Origin: Amycolatopsis sulphurea
GTDB lineage: Bacteria > Actinomycetota > Actinomycetes > Mycobacteriales > Pseudonocardiaceae
Direction of reading: 5' to 3'
Length of the DNA: 64,000 bases
Assembly: GCF_002564045.1 (NCBI RefSeq)
Contig: NZ_PDJK01000001.1
Location: 1,054,001-1,118,000, forward strand
In this document: in pieces, positions 30,032 through 41,089 of the stretch
Numbering within the stretch: position 1 is the stretch's first letter
Layout of the letters: each line of letters opens with the position of its first letter
Made by a program: the position numbers and the translations under genes
Notes under the pieces: model-generated
What the model was told of the DNA's origin: nothing
Databases searched by the model: none
The model's input: the letters and a program-made list of their open reading frames with translations, nothing else

Positions 30032-30189
30032 CGGTGCGGTTACCGCCGCGATCCGGACTTTCCGGTCGAGTGCGTTTCAGTCAGGCAAGATCGCTTTGGG
30101 GATGTCGTCGGGATGGCATGCCGGAGGTCCTGGGTAGCTGCCAGGGGCAAGGCCACCACGACCGGCGAGTGACTCGAAGCGGTTCCGGG

Positions 30190-30366
30190 GTCGCGTCGAT
30201 GATCGAGGGTATGGTGCGACGCTGCACCGATGCGGAGATCGAGGCAGACCACACTGACACCGCACGGCGCCGGCGTGGTCGGGTTCGCGTTCACCGAGCT
30301 GGTGGGGTTCCGGCTGCTGCCGCGGTTGAAGAACATCGGCGCGATCAGGCTCTCCAGCCCGGAGCC
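30190..30366 (+). pseudogene. Tn3-family transposase remnant
   Basis: About 59 codons of recognisable Tn3-type TnpA in two frames: VASMIEGMVRRCTDAEIEADHTDT, then HGAGVVGFAFTELVGFRLLPRLKNIGAIRLSSPEP. One extra base after GACACC joins them. The first part corresponds to the region around a catalytic Asp (YTDTHG in intact enzymes; here HTDT). No inverted repeats or resolvase remain. The rest of the 378-base gap after hisG holds nothing else recognisable. Confidence 0.7.
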
Positions 30367-30409
30367 GAGCACCACGACCCCGCGCCGAACCCGGACCGGG
30401 GCTGTGGGA

Positions 30410-31271
30410 TCACCGAGTGTGCAATGGGACCTGGTGGGCAGCCTGGAGCCGATTGGTGGCGAAGACGTTTACCGCGCCCGCGCCGTGCCCGCCGGGGGTA
30501 TCGTCCCAGCCTCGGATCTGCTGGGCCGCGGCCCGGATCGCGGGGTGGCCAGGCGCCTGGGCAATCTGAAAATGCGATTCTTTCGGAACCCGCTCGTCGC
30601 CGCCCCAGGACACAGCCTTGCCGAGTTCGGCGAGAATGTCCCGGATCACGGCCTGTTCCCCGGGGTAGAAGCCCAGGGTGTCGGCAAAGTCGGTGTGGAA
30701 GTCCGTGAAGGGGCCCTTCACGGACTCAGAGTCTGTGAAGGGCCCCTTCACAGACCCGAAACCGGTCTGGCGCACGCCACGAGGTGGTCGCACACACCTC
30801 AGCATCGCCCGCTGCCGGGTCCCCGACCAACTTTGCCGGAACCCTGGGGTAGAAGCCGCCGTGCGCGCCGAGGGGATAGCAGATGGAGCGAATGGTGATC
30901 GCGGTTCCGGATAGGCAGTTCGATTCGAACGGCTGCGTGACCGGCCGGCCGGGTGTGAAACCGACGACGCCGCCGTCGCGCAGGGTGTCGATCTCGTAGT
31001 GGAAACGGCGCGCGACGTGCAACAAAATCGTCGCCGCGTCCCCGTCCACCAGGCGGACTGCCTGGTTGCTGCCCTCGATGCGGAACGCGGTTGCCTTGGC
31101 CAGAATCGGCCAGCCGTTGCCGGAGGTCGAACCGGTCCAGGCGCTCGCACCCGTAGGCGCCGCGGCCGCGGTGGTGGCGGTGAATCCGGTGAGGGCGATA
31201 GTGCCGACGGTCGCCGCAGTCGAGCCGAGAAACAGCCGGCGACTGAGGGCCGAGCAGGCCGGAACAGTCAT
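30410..31271 (-). pseudogene. Tat-exported M15-like protein gene split by a MITE
   Basis: Starts at ATG 31271 with a twin-arginine signal (SRRLFLGSTAATVGTIALTGFTATTAAAA). It reads to HGGFYP, where a 173-bp mobile element (30674-30846) interrupts it. Beyond the element the frame resumes as GFYPGEQAVIRDILAELGKAV and ends at TGA 30410-30412. Deleting the element and one 11-bp duplication restores exactly 225 codons. The pattern SNCLSGTAITI, WGGDERVPKESHFQI resembles M15 peptidoglycan carboxypeptidases, but the usual SxHxxGxAxD zinc site reads Cys and Thr where His and Asp are expected. Activity was therefore doubtful even before disruption. Its ATG overlaps the stop of the membrane-protein gene. 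Confidence 0.9.
30674..30846. mobile_element. MITE-like element, copy D (173 bp, exact 11-bp duplication)
   Basis: The clearest copy. It runs from CAGGGT to ACCCTG and is flanked on both sides by the identical 11-mer GGGTAGAAGCC (30663-30673 and 30847-30857). It has twin palindromes in the core and no ORF of its own. It interrupts the M15-like gene, so the boundaries can be proved by restoring the host reading frame. Confidence 0.95.
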
Positions 31272-31597
31272 CGGGAATTCCTTATCAAGCGGACGGTGGC
31301 CGCGGCAGCTCCGATGAGGCACGCCACCGTGACGACAGCGAAGATCACGAGCGCTGGATTGATCCAGCCAGGCACCACGTCGTAGTCGGCGTTGCACCAC
31401 TCGTGCATCGGGAAAAACTGGCCGGATTCCTGCGAATGCTGGTTCAGGTACTCCCGGTCGTATTGCTGGTGTACGGCTTCGCGCTTCTCCTGGCTGTCCA
31501 GACCGACCGCCGCGAAGCCGACGAAAGCGGTGAACACGAACGCGACCGCAGCGAGCAGAGCCAGCCCAAGCCAGCCTCGTACACGGAGTCGGGCCAT
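31268..31597 (-). CDS. Small two-helix membrane protein
   Basis: A 109-residue protein. An N-terminal helix (about 8-32), a polar segment with YDREYLNQHSQESGQFFPMHEWCNADYDVVP, and a C-terminal helix (about 80-102) are visible. I do not recognise the family. ATGA overlaps on both sides couple it to the glycoside-hydrolase-like gene upstream and the M15-like gene downstream. Both of those are broken, so it may be expressed but functionless. It is the only intact member of this three-gene unit. Confidence 0.65.
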   Translation of the reverse strand: MARLRVRGWLGLALLAAVAFVFTAFVGFAAVGLDSQEKREAVHQQYDREYLNQHSQESGQFFPMHEWCNADYDVVPGWINPALVIFAVVTVACLIGAAAATVRLIRNSR

Positions 31598-33354
31598 CAG
31601 CGGGCCGCTCGCTGCTGGGCCTGGCGCAGGTAGGCGTCGTGGTTGGCCTTGTACTGCCGGGCCATCCGTGCCTCACCACCGATCAGCCCCTTCCACCTCA
31701 AGTCGTTGTACGACACCTCTCGGATGTACTCCATGACGAGCTGACTCGGGTTGCCCTTGCCGTAGGAGCGGGCGCAGTCGTAGAGCCGCTGCACGTAGCC
31801 GAGGAACGTGTCCGCGGGGCCGGTTGGGTCGTTCACACTGCCCTGACCAGGGTCGCCGCCGTCGTCGCGGGCCACATCACGGTCCAGGTCGAACTTGTCC
31901 GAGCCGTTCGTGACGGTGAATTCCTTGATCTGGTTGTACGACCAATTCGCGGGTAGCGGGAAACCGAGGTTTCCGGAGAAGCCCCAGGACATTCCGGAGA
32001 CGAACGAGTGCCGCGCGTAGGTCTTGTTCGTGACGTTGATGCACACGTTGCGCGAGCCGTACACCCCGTGCACGTACTTCTTGCCGTTGCTGGCCAGCCC
32101 AGCCTGCACGCCCTGGAAGTAAGGCACGATGGCCGAGTCGATCTGCTCCTGGGTAGCGTCGTAGTCCACCGCGAAGTAGATCACCGTGCCGCGATTGAAG
32201 CCGTAGCCGACGGCCAGCCGGTGCGCGTTGAGGGCGTGCTGATAGCCGTGGGAGTAGGTGAAGTCGGAGAGTTGACGGGCGTTGTCTTGATAGATCGGGA
32301 ATACCCGCAGACCGGCACCGAAGATCGTCTTCAGCTCGCCCGGCTTGATCTCCTTGTCCAGGGTTGAGCGCGGCGGGTCGTACAGGTAGCGGCCCGCCAC
32401 CCGGTATCCGTTGGACTTGAGCCACTGGGCCCGGGAGGCGGTGATCTCGAACCGGGTGTCGCAGCCCTGTGCGGGCCGGTCGGCGTCCCCCATCGAAACC
32501 AGCAGTTGCGCCCAGATCGAGTAGTCGCCCTGGCCGTTCACGGTGAGTTGGGAGAAGCCCTGGAACGCATGGACGTATTCGCCCAGCGCGCCGTCGAAGG
32601 TCGATTTCCGCGTGGTGCGTACGTTTCCGAGCGGTACCGGTTCGTTGAACACACAGGCCGCCGAGAATAGTTCCACGAAAATACCGGTACTGCCCGGACC
32701 GACCGAGTGGCTCTTCAGTCCGGACTGGGTGCCGGGACCGAAGTTGCCGTTGGGCTGGCTGCTGCCGAGTTCGTACTGCAGTCCGATCACCAGCGACTTC
32801 TGTACGTCGCGAGAGTAGTTCCCGGCGCAGGGGCCGAGAGTGTCGGCGTCGCGCTGTCAGTATCGCCCGTTGAGCCACTGCTGGATGCCGCGGACCTTGT
32901 CCGTTCCGCCGCCAACAGTTACGTAGGCGTCCATGTTGAGCACGCATCGGAAGATCTGTGGCGTGACCTGTCCGCCCGCAGTGCCGATACCGCCATCGGG
33001 AAGCCCCATGTCGACACGCATTTCTTGACTGCCTGGGTGGTCACCGCGCTGTATTCGCCGTAACCGTTGGCTCCGTTGTAGCCCTTGCAGAACAGGCCGT
33101 GCTGAATGATGCGCACGATGTTGCTGTTGCGGTTCCAGCCGAAACCGACGACGCCCAGTTCTTTGACCTTGGCCATCGTACCCGGGCCGAAGCTCGCGAC
33201 CACGGGGGAGATGCCCAGTTCGTGTTGCAGGCCCATGGTCAGCGAGTACATCGTGGACCAGCCGGTGCGCCCGTTCTCCGGGCACCGCTTAACCGGCCAC
33301 CGCGCCGTAAGTGGCGTTCACCCACTGCTGAGCTTCCAGGACTCTTTGGTCCAT
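31597..33354 (-). pseudogene. DUF1906 glycoside-hydrolase-like protein, multiply broken
   Basis: From ATG 33354 (MDQRVLEAQQWVNATYG) the original protein had about 585 residues. Two peptidoglycan-binding-like regions (MGLQHELGISPVVASFGPGT and IGLQYELGSSQPNGNFGPGT) precede a DUF1906 (Rv2525c-like) TIM-barrel domain (FEITASRAQWLKSNGYRVAGRYL, VIYFAVDYDATQEQI). Lesions: a frameshift with stop near 33290, a second frameshift near 33020, and an in-frame TGA at 32857-32859 in place of a sense codon. The last 397 codons remain open. Intact relatives are secreted actinobacterial proteins. First gene of the coupled operon. Confidence 0.85.
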
Positions 33355-34022
33355 CGTGCGTGGTCCTTCCCCCCGAATGGCGACAAACGCCCGTCGCCGC
33401 AACGAATGCGGCCGACACGGAAGAAGAGTACCGAACGCGGATCACGCCCACCGCGAGTGGAATATCACCTCGATGGTGGCCACGCCGCGCCGAAGCAAAC
33501 CTGATTCCACCGGATGGTCTAGCCGTACCCGCGTCCGCAGCATTCCGAACTCACCAAGTCCGCCATCTGAATCAGACTCACCGGCTGACGGGACCTTCCG
33601 CCAAGGGCGACCGCCATCGAGAAGACCAGTTCGTATATAGCCGGGCGTTCTGTCAGGCGATCGTCTACCGGAATACCCGGCGGGGTGATCATGGCTACTG
33701 GTCGAGCTGTTCCGTAAGAGCGTTCCGGTTGTGTTCCGGGGAAGGGACGCGCGCGCGGGAACCGGCCCGCCTCGGAGCGGTCCTTCCTCTTCGATGACAA
33801 CGACCGGCGGTTGATGGGCAAGCGGTGAGCACTCGCGGCTGAGGTTCGCACGTCGCCGAACCTGCCGGATTCACGGCGGTGCGCAAGGGGAAGCGGATTC
33901 GTCGCGCGGACCAGCCAGGCGTCTCACCGCCGGGCCGGGATCGACGAACGCGACATCCGCCGGCGTCAGACGAACCCGACCAACTCGTCCCGGCTGACGT
34001 CCGGACCCCACCGCAGGAGTCC
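33355..34022. other. Gap with no recognised gene
   Basis: 668 bases between the decayed operon and parA. Short ORFs exist on both strands, but none shows a domain, ribosome site or conserved look. On the minus strand near 33880-33990 the words VRLTPADVAFVDPGPAVRRLAG look protein-like and may be a relic of a lost gene. The base composition is slightly lower in GC than around it, in keeping with a degraded region. Confidence 0.35.
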
Positions 34023-34949
34023 TCACCGCCGCCGCTTGGGCATCAGGTCGTAGAGCTTCTTCCGGGCACCGTTGTCGTTGACGTTGCGGGCGACCGCGAC
34101 CTCGGAGATGAAGTCCTCGAACACGAACTCCTCGTCCGCCGGGACCTCGGTCGGGCCGGGGTGCTGGGCAAGGTACCCGTCGAGCGTCGCGGCGATCTCG
34201 CGGAACGAGAGGGCCTGTACGGTCTCCGGGGCGTAGGTGGTCACGGGCACGCCGTGTGCCGCGGCCTCGTTCATCACCACGCCGAGCGGGACGTGCGAGA
34301 GCATCGGCACGCCGAAGGAGGCCATCTCCTGCAACGCTGCCGCCGCGTAGTGGGAGATCGGCCGGCGGTAGAGGCCGGGCACGATGCCGTACCAGGAGAT
34401 CGGGCCGCGGCCAGTGGTCTGCTCCACGTACCGGACCTGGTCGGCCAGCAGCCGTAGCGCGCGGATGCTCGTCTTGTCCGGCTGGACCGGCACCAGGATG
34501 CCGTGCGAGGCGGCGAGGGCGTTGTTGGTCAGGACGTCCTGCGCCGGCGGGCAGTCGATCACCACGTGGTCGTAGTGCGCGAACTGGATCACCCTGGCCA
34601 GCTGCCAGCCGGGCACCCGGAACTGGTCGAGCCTGCGGATCAGATCGAACATCCCGGTCGAGGTCGGGATCACGTCCAGCCGCCCGCCCCGGCCGATGTT
34701 GCTGCGCGGATGCGGCACGGCCAGTTCCTCGACCGGGCCCTTCCACCGCTTGGTGAGCGCCTTGGCGAGGGTGGGACCTTCGGCCGGGACCTCGGCCATG
34801 CCGAGCATCTCGGTGGTCGCGTGCCCCTGCGGGTCGAGGTCGACCAGCAGCACGCGCCGGCCCCGTTCGGCCAGAGCCGCGGCCGCGCCCACGCTCAGCG
34901 AGGTCTTGCCCACCCCGCCCTTCTGGTTGACCACCGAGGTGATCTGCAT
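34023..34949 (-). CDS. ParA-family ATPase
   Basis: A 308-residue MinD/ParA ATPase. It has a deviant Walker A (NQKGGVGKTS, with the signature Lys), LLVDLDPQGHATTEML, and Walker B VVIDCPPAQDVLTNNAL. An unusual C-terminal extension (about 265-308) is Lys/Arg-rich at the end (GARKKLYDLMPKRRR). No parB lies beside it, so this is an orphan ParA. Such proteins often position a cargo other than the chromosome. It is upstream of decayed DNA and stands alone. Confidence 0.9.
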   Translation of the reverse strand: MQITSVVNQKGGVGKTSLSVGAAAALAERGRRVLLVDLDPQGHATTEMLGMAEVPAEGPTLAKALTKRWKGPVEELAVPHPRSNIGRGGRLDVIPTSTGMFDLIRRLDQFRVPGWQLARVIQFAHYDHVVIDCPPAQDVLTNNALAASHGILVPVQPDKTSIRALRLLADQVRYVEQTTGRGPISWYGIVPGLYRRPISHYAAAALQEMASFGVPMLSHVPLGVVMNEAAAHGVPVTTYAPETVQALSFREIAATLDGYLAQHPGPTEVPADEEFVFEDFISEVAVARNVNDNGARKKLYDLMPKRRR

Positions 34950-35010
34950 GCCGGAGCGCTCCTTGTCGATCGTTCCGCGAAGGGTATCGGACCCGCGTGC
35001 CGGGGCGCGC

Positions 35011-35802
35011 TCATCCGCCCCCGGCCTGTCGCTGCCGGACCATCAACGCCTGCGCGCCGGTGCCGACCGGGCCGGAACCGTCGTGCAGGGTGCTCGTCGC
35101 GGTGCCGACGCCGTGCGGTCCGAGCAGGGTCACCGCGTCCAGCCCGATCCACTCGCCCTGGGGCACCCGGCGCAGGTGCACGGTGAGTTCGGAGTTGATG
35201 AACCACCACCGGGCGGTGTCCAGGAAATGCGAGACGCCGTTGCCCGAGTCGGCGATGGTGAACAGCCGCTGCAGGCCGCTCGGCTCCTCACCGTCCACCA
35301 AGGGGATCCGCTGCCGCGCCCACACGGCGGCCGGGCCGGGGCTGTTGACCGCGCCGCGGACTCCCCGCCATTCGATCGCTTGCAGGTAACCGCCTTCCCA
35401 GCCGAGCGGGAACTCGGTGGTCTGCCCGGCGTCGGGGGCGGGCAGCAGCGGGCCCGCGTCGGTGGCGATCGCGGTGGTGTCGGTGGTGCCGATCCGCCAG
35501 GCGGTGGCGCGGGCGACCGGCTTGCCCTGCGCGGACAGCTCGGAGACCAGCAGCTCGACCGAGCGGCCCGGCCGCTCGATCCAGGACCGCTGGGTCAGCT
35601 CGGCCACCGGTGCCGGGCCGAGGATCTCCACGGTCACCCTGGCCAGCTGAGCCGGATGGGGTGCCTCGATCCGCTCCAGCCCGCGCACCAGCAGCGCGGA
35701 GGGCGGGCCGAAGTGCTGCGCACGCGGATCCCAGGGACCGCTGGTGTGCTCGGTGGCCGCGTAGCGCTCGTCGCCGAGGGGGAGGTAGAACGCGCCGGCC
35801 AT
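35011..35802 (-). CDS. Acyl-CoA thioesterase-like protein, double hotdog
   Basis: A 263-residue protein of the TesB-related thioesterase family. It shows GPWDPRAQHFGPPSALLVRGLER with a conserved substrate-helix region, VTVEILGPAPVAELTQRSWIERPGRSVELL, and in the second repeat WWFINSELTVHLRRVPQGEWIGLDAVTLLGPHGVGTATSTLHDGSGPVG. Probably hydrolyses acyl-CoA; the substrate is unknown. Its ATG overlaps the stop of the RecB-like nuclease gene (ATGA), so the pair is coupled. Confidence 0.85.
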   Translation of the reverse strand: MAGAFYLPLGDERYAATEHTSGPWDPRAQHFGPPSALLVRGLERIEAPHPAQLARVTVEILGPAPVAELTQRSWIERPGRSVELLVSELSAQGKPVARATAWRIGTTDTTAIATDAGPLLPAPDAGQTTEFPLGWEGGYLQAIEWRGVRGAVNSPGPAAVWARQRIPLVDGEEPSGLQRLFTIADSGNGVSHFLDTARWWFINSELTVHLRRVPQGEWIGLDAVTLLGPHGVGTATSTLHDGSGPVGTGAQALMVRQRQAGGG

Positions 35803-36716
35803 CAGTCGGCCCGGTCCAGTGCGGTCTCCTCGCCCGGATCGGGCTCGGGCCAGCCCGGGTAGTCCGGCGGGGTGCCGCCGAACTCCGGGCAGTGCGCCTG
35901 GTGATCACACCAGGCGCAGAGTTTGCTCTTGCTGGGCCGGAAATCGCCGCTCTTGCCCGCCCGCAGGATCGCCTGCCAGATCGCTTCCAGGGTGCGCTCG
36001 AACCGCACCAGCTCGGCCTCGTCCGGGGTGTAGGCCAGCGACTGCCCGTCGGTCAGGTACATCAGCTTGAGCTGACGCGGGACCACTCCGCGCAGCCGCC
36101 ACAGCACCACCGCGTAGAACTTCATCTGGAACAGCGCCTTGGCCTCGCCGATCTCGCGCGGCGCGGCGCCGGTCTTGTAGTCCACGACCCGGATCTCGCC
36201 GGTGGGCGCGACATCCACCCGGTCGATGTAGCCGCGCAGCCGCACCCCTGAGCCCAGCTCGATCTCCACGTGCAGCTCGCAGGCCTCCGGCTCCAGCCGG
36301 CGCGGGTCTTCCAGATCGAAGTAGGCGTCGAGCAGCTTCTCGGCGGAGGTGAGCCATCCGGCGACGTCGGGCTCCTTGGCCGTGCCCTGCCCTTCCTCCG
36401 CGAACAGCTCCGTCCACTCCGGACTCGCCTCGGACAGCTCGGCCCAGGTGGGTTCCAGCAGCTCCTTGGCCCGCGGCGCGAGCCGCTCGGCGGCGGGCAG
36501 CGCGAAGAGGCGCTCCAGCACGGCGTGCACGAGCGTGCCGCGCACCTGCGCTCGCGTGGGTACCTCCGGCAGCCGGTCGACCGCGCGGAACCGGTAGAGC
36601 AGCGGGCATTGCTTGAAGTCGCTCGCCCGGGACGGCGACAACGCGGGCCGCCGCCGGGCCGGGGCGGCGTCCGTCCCGGTGTCCGGGGGACTGGTGACCG
36701 TGGCGGTATCGGACAT
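35802..36716 (-). CDS. RecB-family PD-(D/E)XK exonuclease
   Basis: A 304-residue single-strand-type nuclease of the Cas4/RecB fold (Rv2119 type). LSPSRASDFKQCPLLYRFR carries the first Cys of an Fe-S cluster. The nuclease core is RGYIDRVDVAPTGEIRVVDYKTG (D...D-Y-K). The C-terminal CAWCDHQAHCPEF completes the Cys set. Probable role in DNA end processing. It starts at ATG 36716, leaderless behind TACGCT, and is next to trmI and the site-2 protease as in related genomes. Confidence 0.93.
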   Translation of the reverse strand: MSDTATVTSPPDTGTDAAPARRRPALSPSRASDFKQCPLLYRFRAVDRLPEVPTRAQVRGTLVHAVLERLFALPAAERLAPRAKELLEPTWAELSEASPEWTELFAEEGQGTAKEPDVAGWLTSAEKLLDAYFDLEDPRRLEPEACELHVEIELGSGVRLRGYIDRVDVAPTGEIRVVDYKTGAAPREIGEAKALFQMKFYAVVLWRLRGVVPRQLKLMYLTDGQSLAYTPDEAELVRFERTLEAIWQAILRAGKSGDFRPSKSKLCAWCDHQAHCPEFGGTPPDYPGWPEPDPGEETALDRAD

Positions 36717-36722
36717 GGCCAG

Positions 36723-36728
36723 AGCGTA
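36723..36728 (-). promoter_or_regulatory. -10 box of a leaderless promoter (RecB nuclease)
   Basis: TACGCT on the minus strand, six bases upstream of the ATG. Confidence 0.45.
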
Positions 36729-36810
36729 GCGCCGGGTACCGACAGTTCCGCGCCACCGCCACGCACCCGGCGCGTGCCGATCCCCGCCCGCCCTCCGGGC
36801 CAAGCTCCGG

Positions 36811-39349
<2,539 letters not shown>

Positions 39350-39370
39350 CGCCGCAGCTCGCCGGGAATG

Positions 39371-39814
39371 CTAGTCGGCGAGGCACCACCGGCCGTGCAC
39401 CCGTCGGAGCGGGAAGGCCGTGTCCTTGTGCCCGCCCGTGGCTTCGACGCGGACCGTCACCGACGCTTCGTCGCCGGAGACCACCGGCGACGCGGCGATA
39501 CTCGCGCGCATCGGCCCGGCCGCGTCCCACCGGGCTTGCAGCCCGACGAGCGCCTCCTTGCCCTGCGGGCGGCAGGTGAGCGTGGCGAATTCCGCGGTAT
39601 CCGAGGCGGACATCGCCTGCACGAGCGCGTTCGCGACCACCGTGGTGGCCACGCGATCCGCCTCCGGGGCGGGGGAGCCCGCATGGAGCGTCGCCGGTGG
39701 TGGTGGGGTCTCCGGCTCGGCGGCCCCCGGCCCGCTCACGAGGAACAGGCCGAGGACTCCGCCGAGTACGAGTGCCGCGAGCACGGCCAGCGCCGCGGCC
39801 GGCCGGGTTCTCAC
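39371..39814 (-). CDS. Secreted or membrane-anchored small domain protein
   Basis: 147 residues from GTG 39814, overlapping the stop of the upstream gene (GTGA). One N-terminal helix (about 5-28) is followed by a Pro-rich linker and a small alpha+beta domain. The domain ends AFPLRRVHGRWCLAD, the same closing pattern (RxGxWC) as the upstream protein's last domain. The two are probably paralogous domains. I do not recognise a function. Confidence 0.7.
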   Translation of the reverse strand: MRTRPAAALAVLAALVLGGVLGLFLVSGPGAAEPETPPPPATLHAGSPAPEADRVATTVVANALVQAMSASDTAEFATLTCRPQGKEALVGLQARWDAAGPMRASIAASPVVSGDEASVTVRVEATGGHKDTAFPLRRVHGRWCLAD

Positions 39815-40761
39815 GGGTGGTCCGCGGCGACCTTCCCGATGCACCACGAGCCACTCTGCCGGTAGCCGGTGAGGGTGCCGTCGTTGGTCTTGCCGGAGTG
39901 CGTTACCCGGTACCGGATCGTGGATTGGTCGCCGCTGTCCTGCGGGCTGCCGGTGAGCTGGAACTGCACGTCCGGGGGCAGGGTGTCCTTGGGCTGCTGC
40001 TGGCCTTTGGTGAGGCTGGTGCACAGCATGGAGAACACGGCGTTGCCATCGGAACTGTTGTAGGCCTGGGCGACCGCGTCGAACAGCTCGCCCGAGGACG
40101 CCTTCCCGCCCGCGGCCCCGGGGGAGTTGCCGGTCCCGCCGGCGGACGGCGCGCTGGACCGGCTGCCGCCGGGCGCGCTGCTGCGCGGCCCGCCGGGCTG
40201 GACCGGCGCGGCGGACGAGGACGGCGCACTCGCGCTGTCGTTCTTGCCGGAGTCGTCCCCGGACAGGCTGATCACGAGCGCGACCACCCCGCCGGCGACC
40301 GCCACGGCACCGACCGCGAGACCGACGATCAGCCCGGTCTTTTTCTTCTTCGGCGGCTGCGGGCCGAACTCACCGAAGCCGGGCTGTCCCGGTCCGGGCT
40401 GCTGCCAGCCTTGCTGCGGGAACTGGCCGGGCTGCTGCCAGCCGGGCGGCGGCTGCTGGCCGCCCTGGTCCCATCCCGGCGTTTGCTGCGGCGCGTTCGG
40501 GTCCCAGCCGGGCTGTTGCTGCTGTGGTGCGTTGGGGTCCCACGCGGGCTGCTGTGGTGCGTTCGGGTCCCAACCCGGTTGCTGGGGCCCGCCCTGGTTC
40601 CACCCGCCAGGCTGCGGCCCGGGTTGCAACTGGCCCGGCTGCCCGCCCGGTGCGTGCGGCCAGCCACCGGACTGCGGCTGCCCGCCGGGTTGCCGGCCGT
40701 AGGGATTCGGCTGCTGGCCGCCCTGGTGCCAGCCGCCGGGCTGCTGCGGCGGGTAGGTCAT
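39811..40761 (-). CDS. Pro/Gln-rich membrane protein with extracellular domain
   Basis: 316 residues. The cytoplasmic N-terminal half (1-138) is low complexity, rich in Pro, Gln, Gly and Trp, with GWDPNAPQQ repeated three to four times. KKKK and one membrane helix (about 143-165) follow, then a Ser/Pro linker and an extracellular domain (about 225-316) with [23 protein letters not shown] and ending [14 protein letters not shown]. The plan is common in actinomycetes and resembles the DUF4333 protein at 62.6 kb. The function is unknown. It is coupled to the 147-residue gene. Confidence 0.75.
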   Translation of the reverse strand: MTYPPQQPGGWHQGGQQPNPYGRQPGGQPQSGGWPHAPGGQPGQLQPGPQPGGWNQGGPQQPGWDPNAPQQPAWDPNAPQQQQPGWDPNAPQQTPGWDQGGQQPPPGWQQPGQFPQQGWQQPGPGQPGFGEFGPQPPKKKKTGLIVGLAVGAVAVAGGVVALVISLSGDDSGKNDSASAPSSSAAPVQPGGPRSSAPGGSRSSAPSAGGTGNSPGAAGGKASSGELFDAVAQAYNSSDGNAVFSMLCTSLTKGQQQPKDTLPPDVQFQLTGSPQDSGDQSTIRYRVTHSGKTNDGTLTGYRQSGSWCIGKVAADHP

Positions 40762-41089
40762 CTCGGTGCCCCCTGCTTACTCGTCGTCCTGGTTCCCCAA
40801 GTCCACCGTGGCGGTGGTCAGGGGGGATGCTAACCAAGCTCGGACCCCTCCGCCGAGGCCAGTCCGGAACCTGTCCGTTTGGCCCGGATCCGGGCTCGGC
40901 CCGCCACCGGGACACGCGGGGTGCCGACCGCGCCGGTTCGCGGTACCGAAACGGACGCTTGCGCGGTGCCCGCGGCCGTGCTGGGCGGGCCGGCAAACCG
41001 CGACGCGCCGATCTTGTGATGCGGAAAGGCCTTTTATTGTCGGTGATCGCCGGTACCGTGGAATGAAAAGCACTCCGAGGAGGTGCCCG
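40762..41089. other. Divergent promoter region before mpa
   Basis: 328 bases without a gene, separating the minus-strand Pro/Gln-rich protein from mpa. An AT-richer stretch (GGCCTTTTATTGTCGG, about 41027-41043) close to the mpa start is the likeliest promoter site, but I cannot assign a convincing -35/-10 pair. No repeat of the MITE family occurs here. Confidence 0.35.

Noticed and set aside
33871..33990. VRLTPADVAFVDPGPAVRRLAG as a fragment of a racemase-like gene
   Set aside because: Too short and unsupported by neighbouring sequence to assign; mentioned only as a possible relic.
40471..40600. GC-rich tandem repeat (GGGTCCCA-type units) as a possible minisatellite
   Set aside because: It encodes the GWDPNAPQQ repeats of the Pro/Gln-rich membrane protein, so it is coding.
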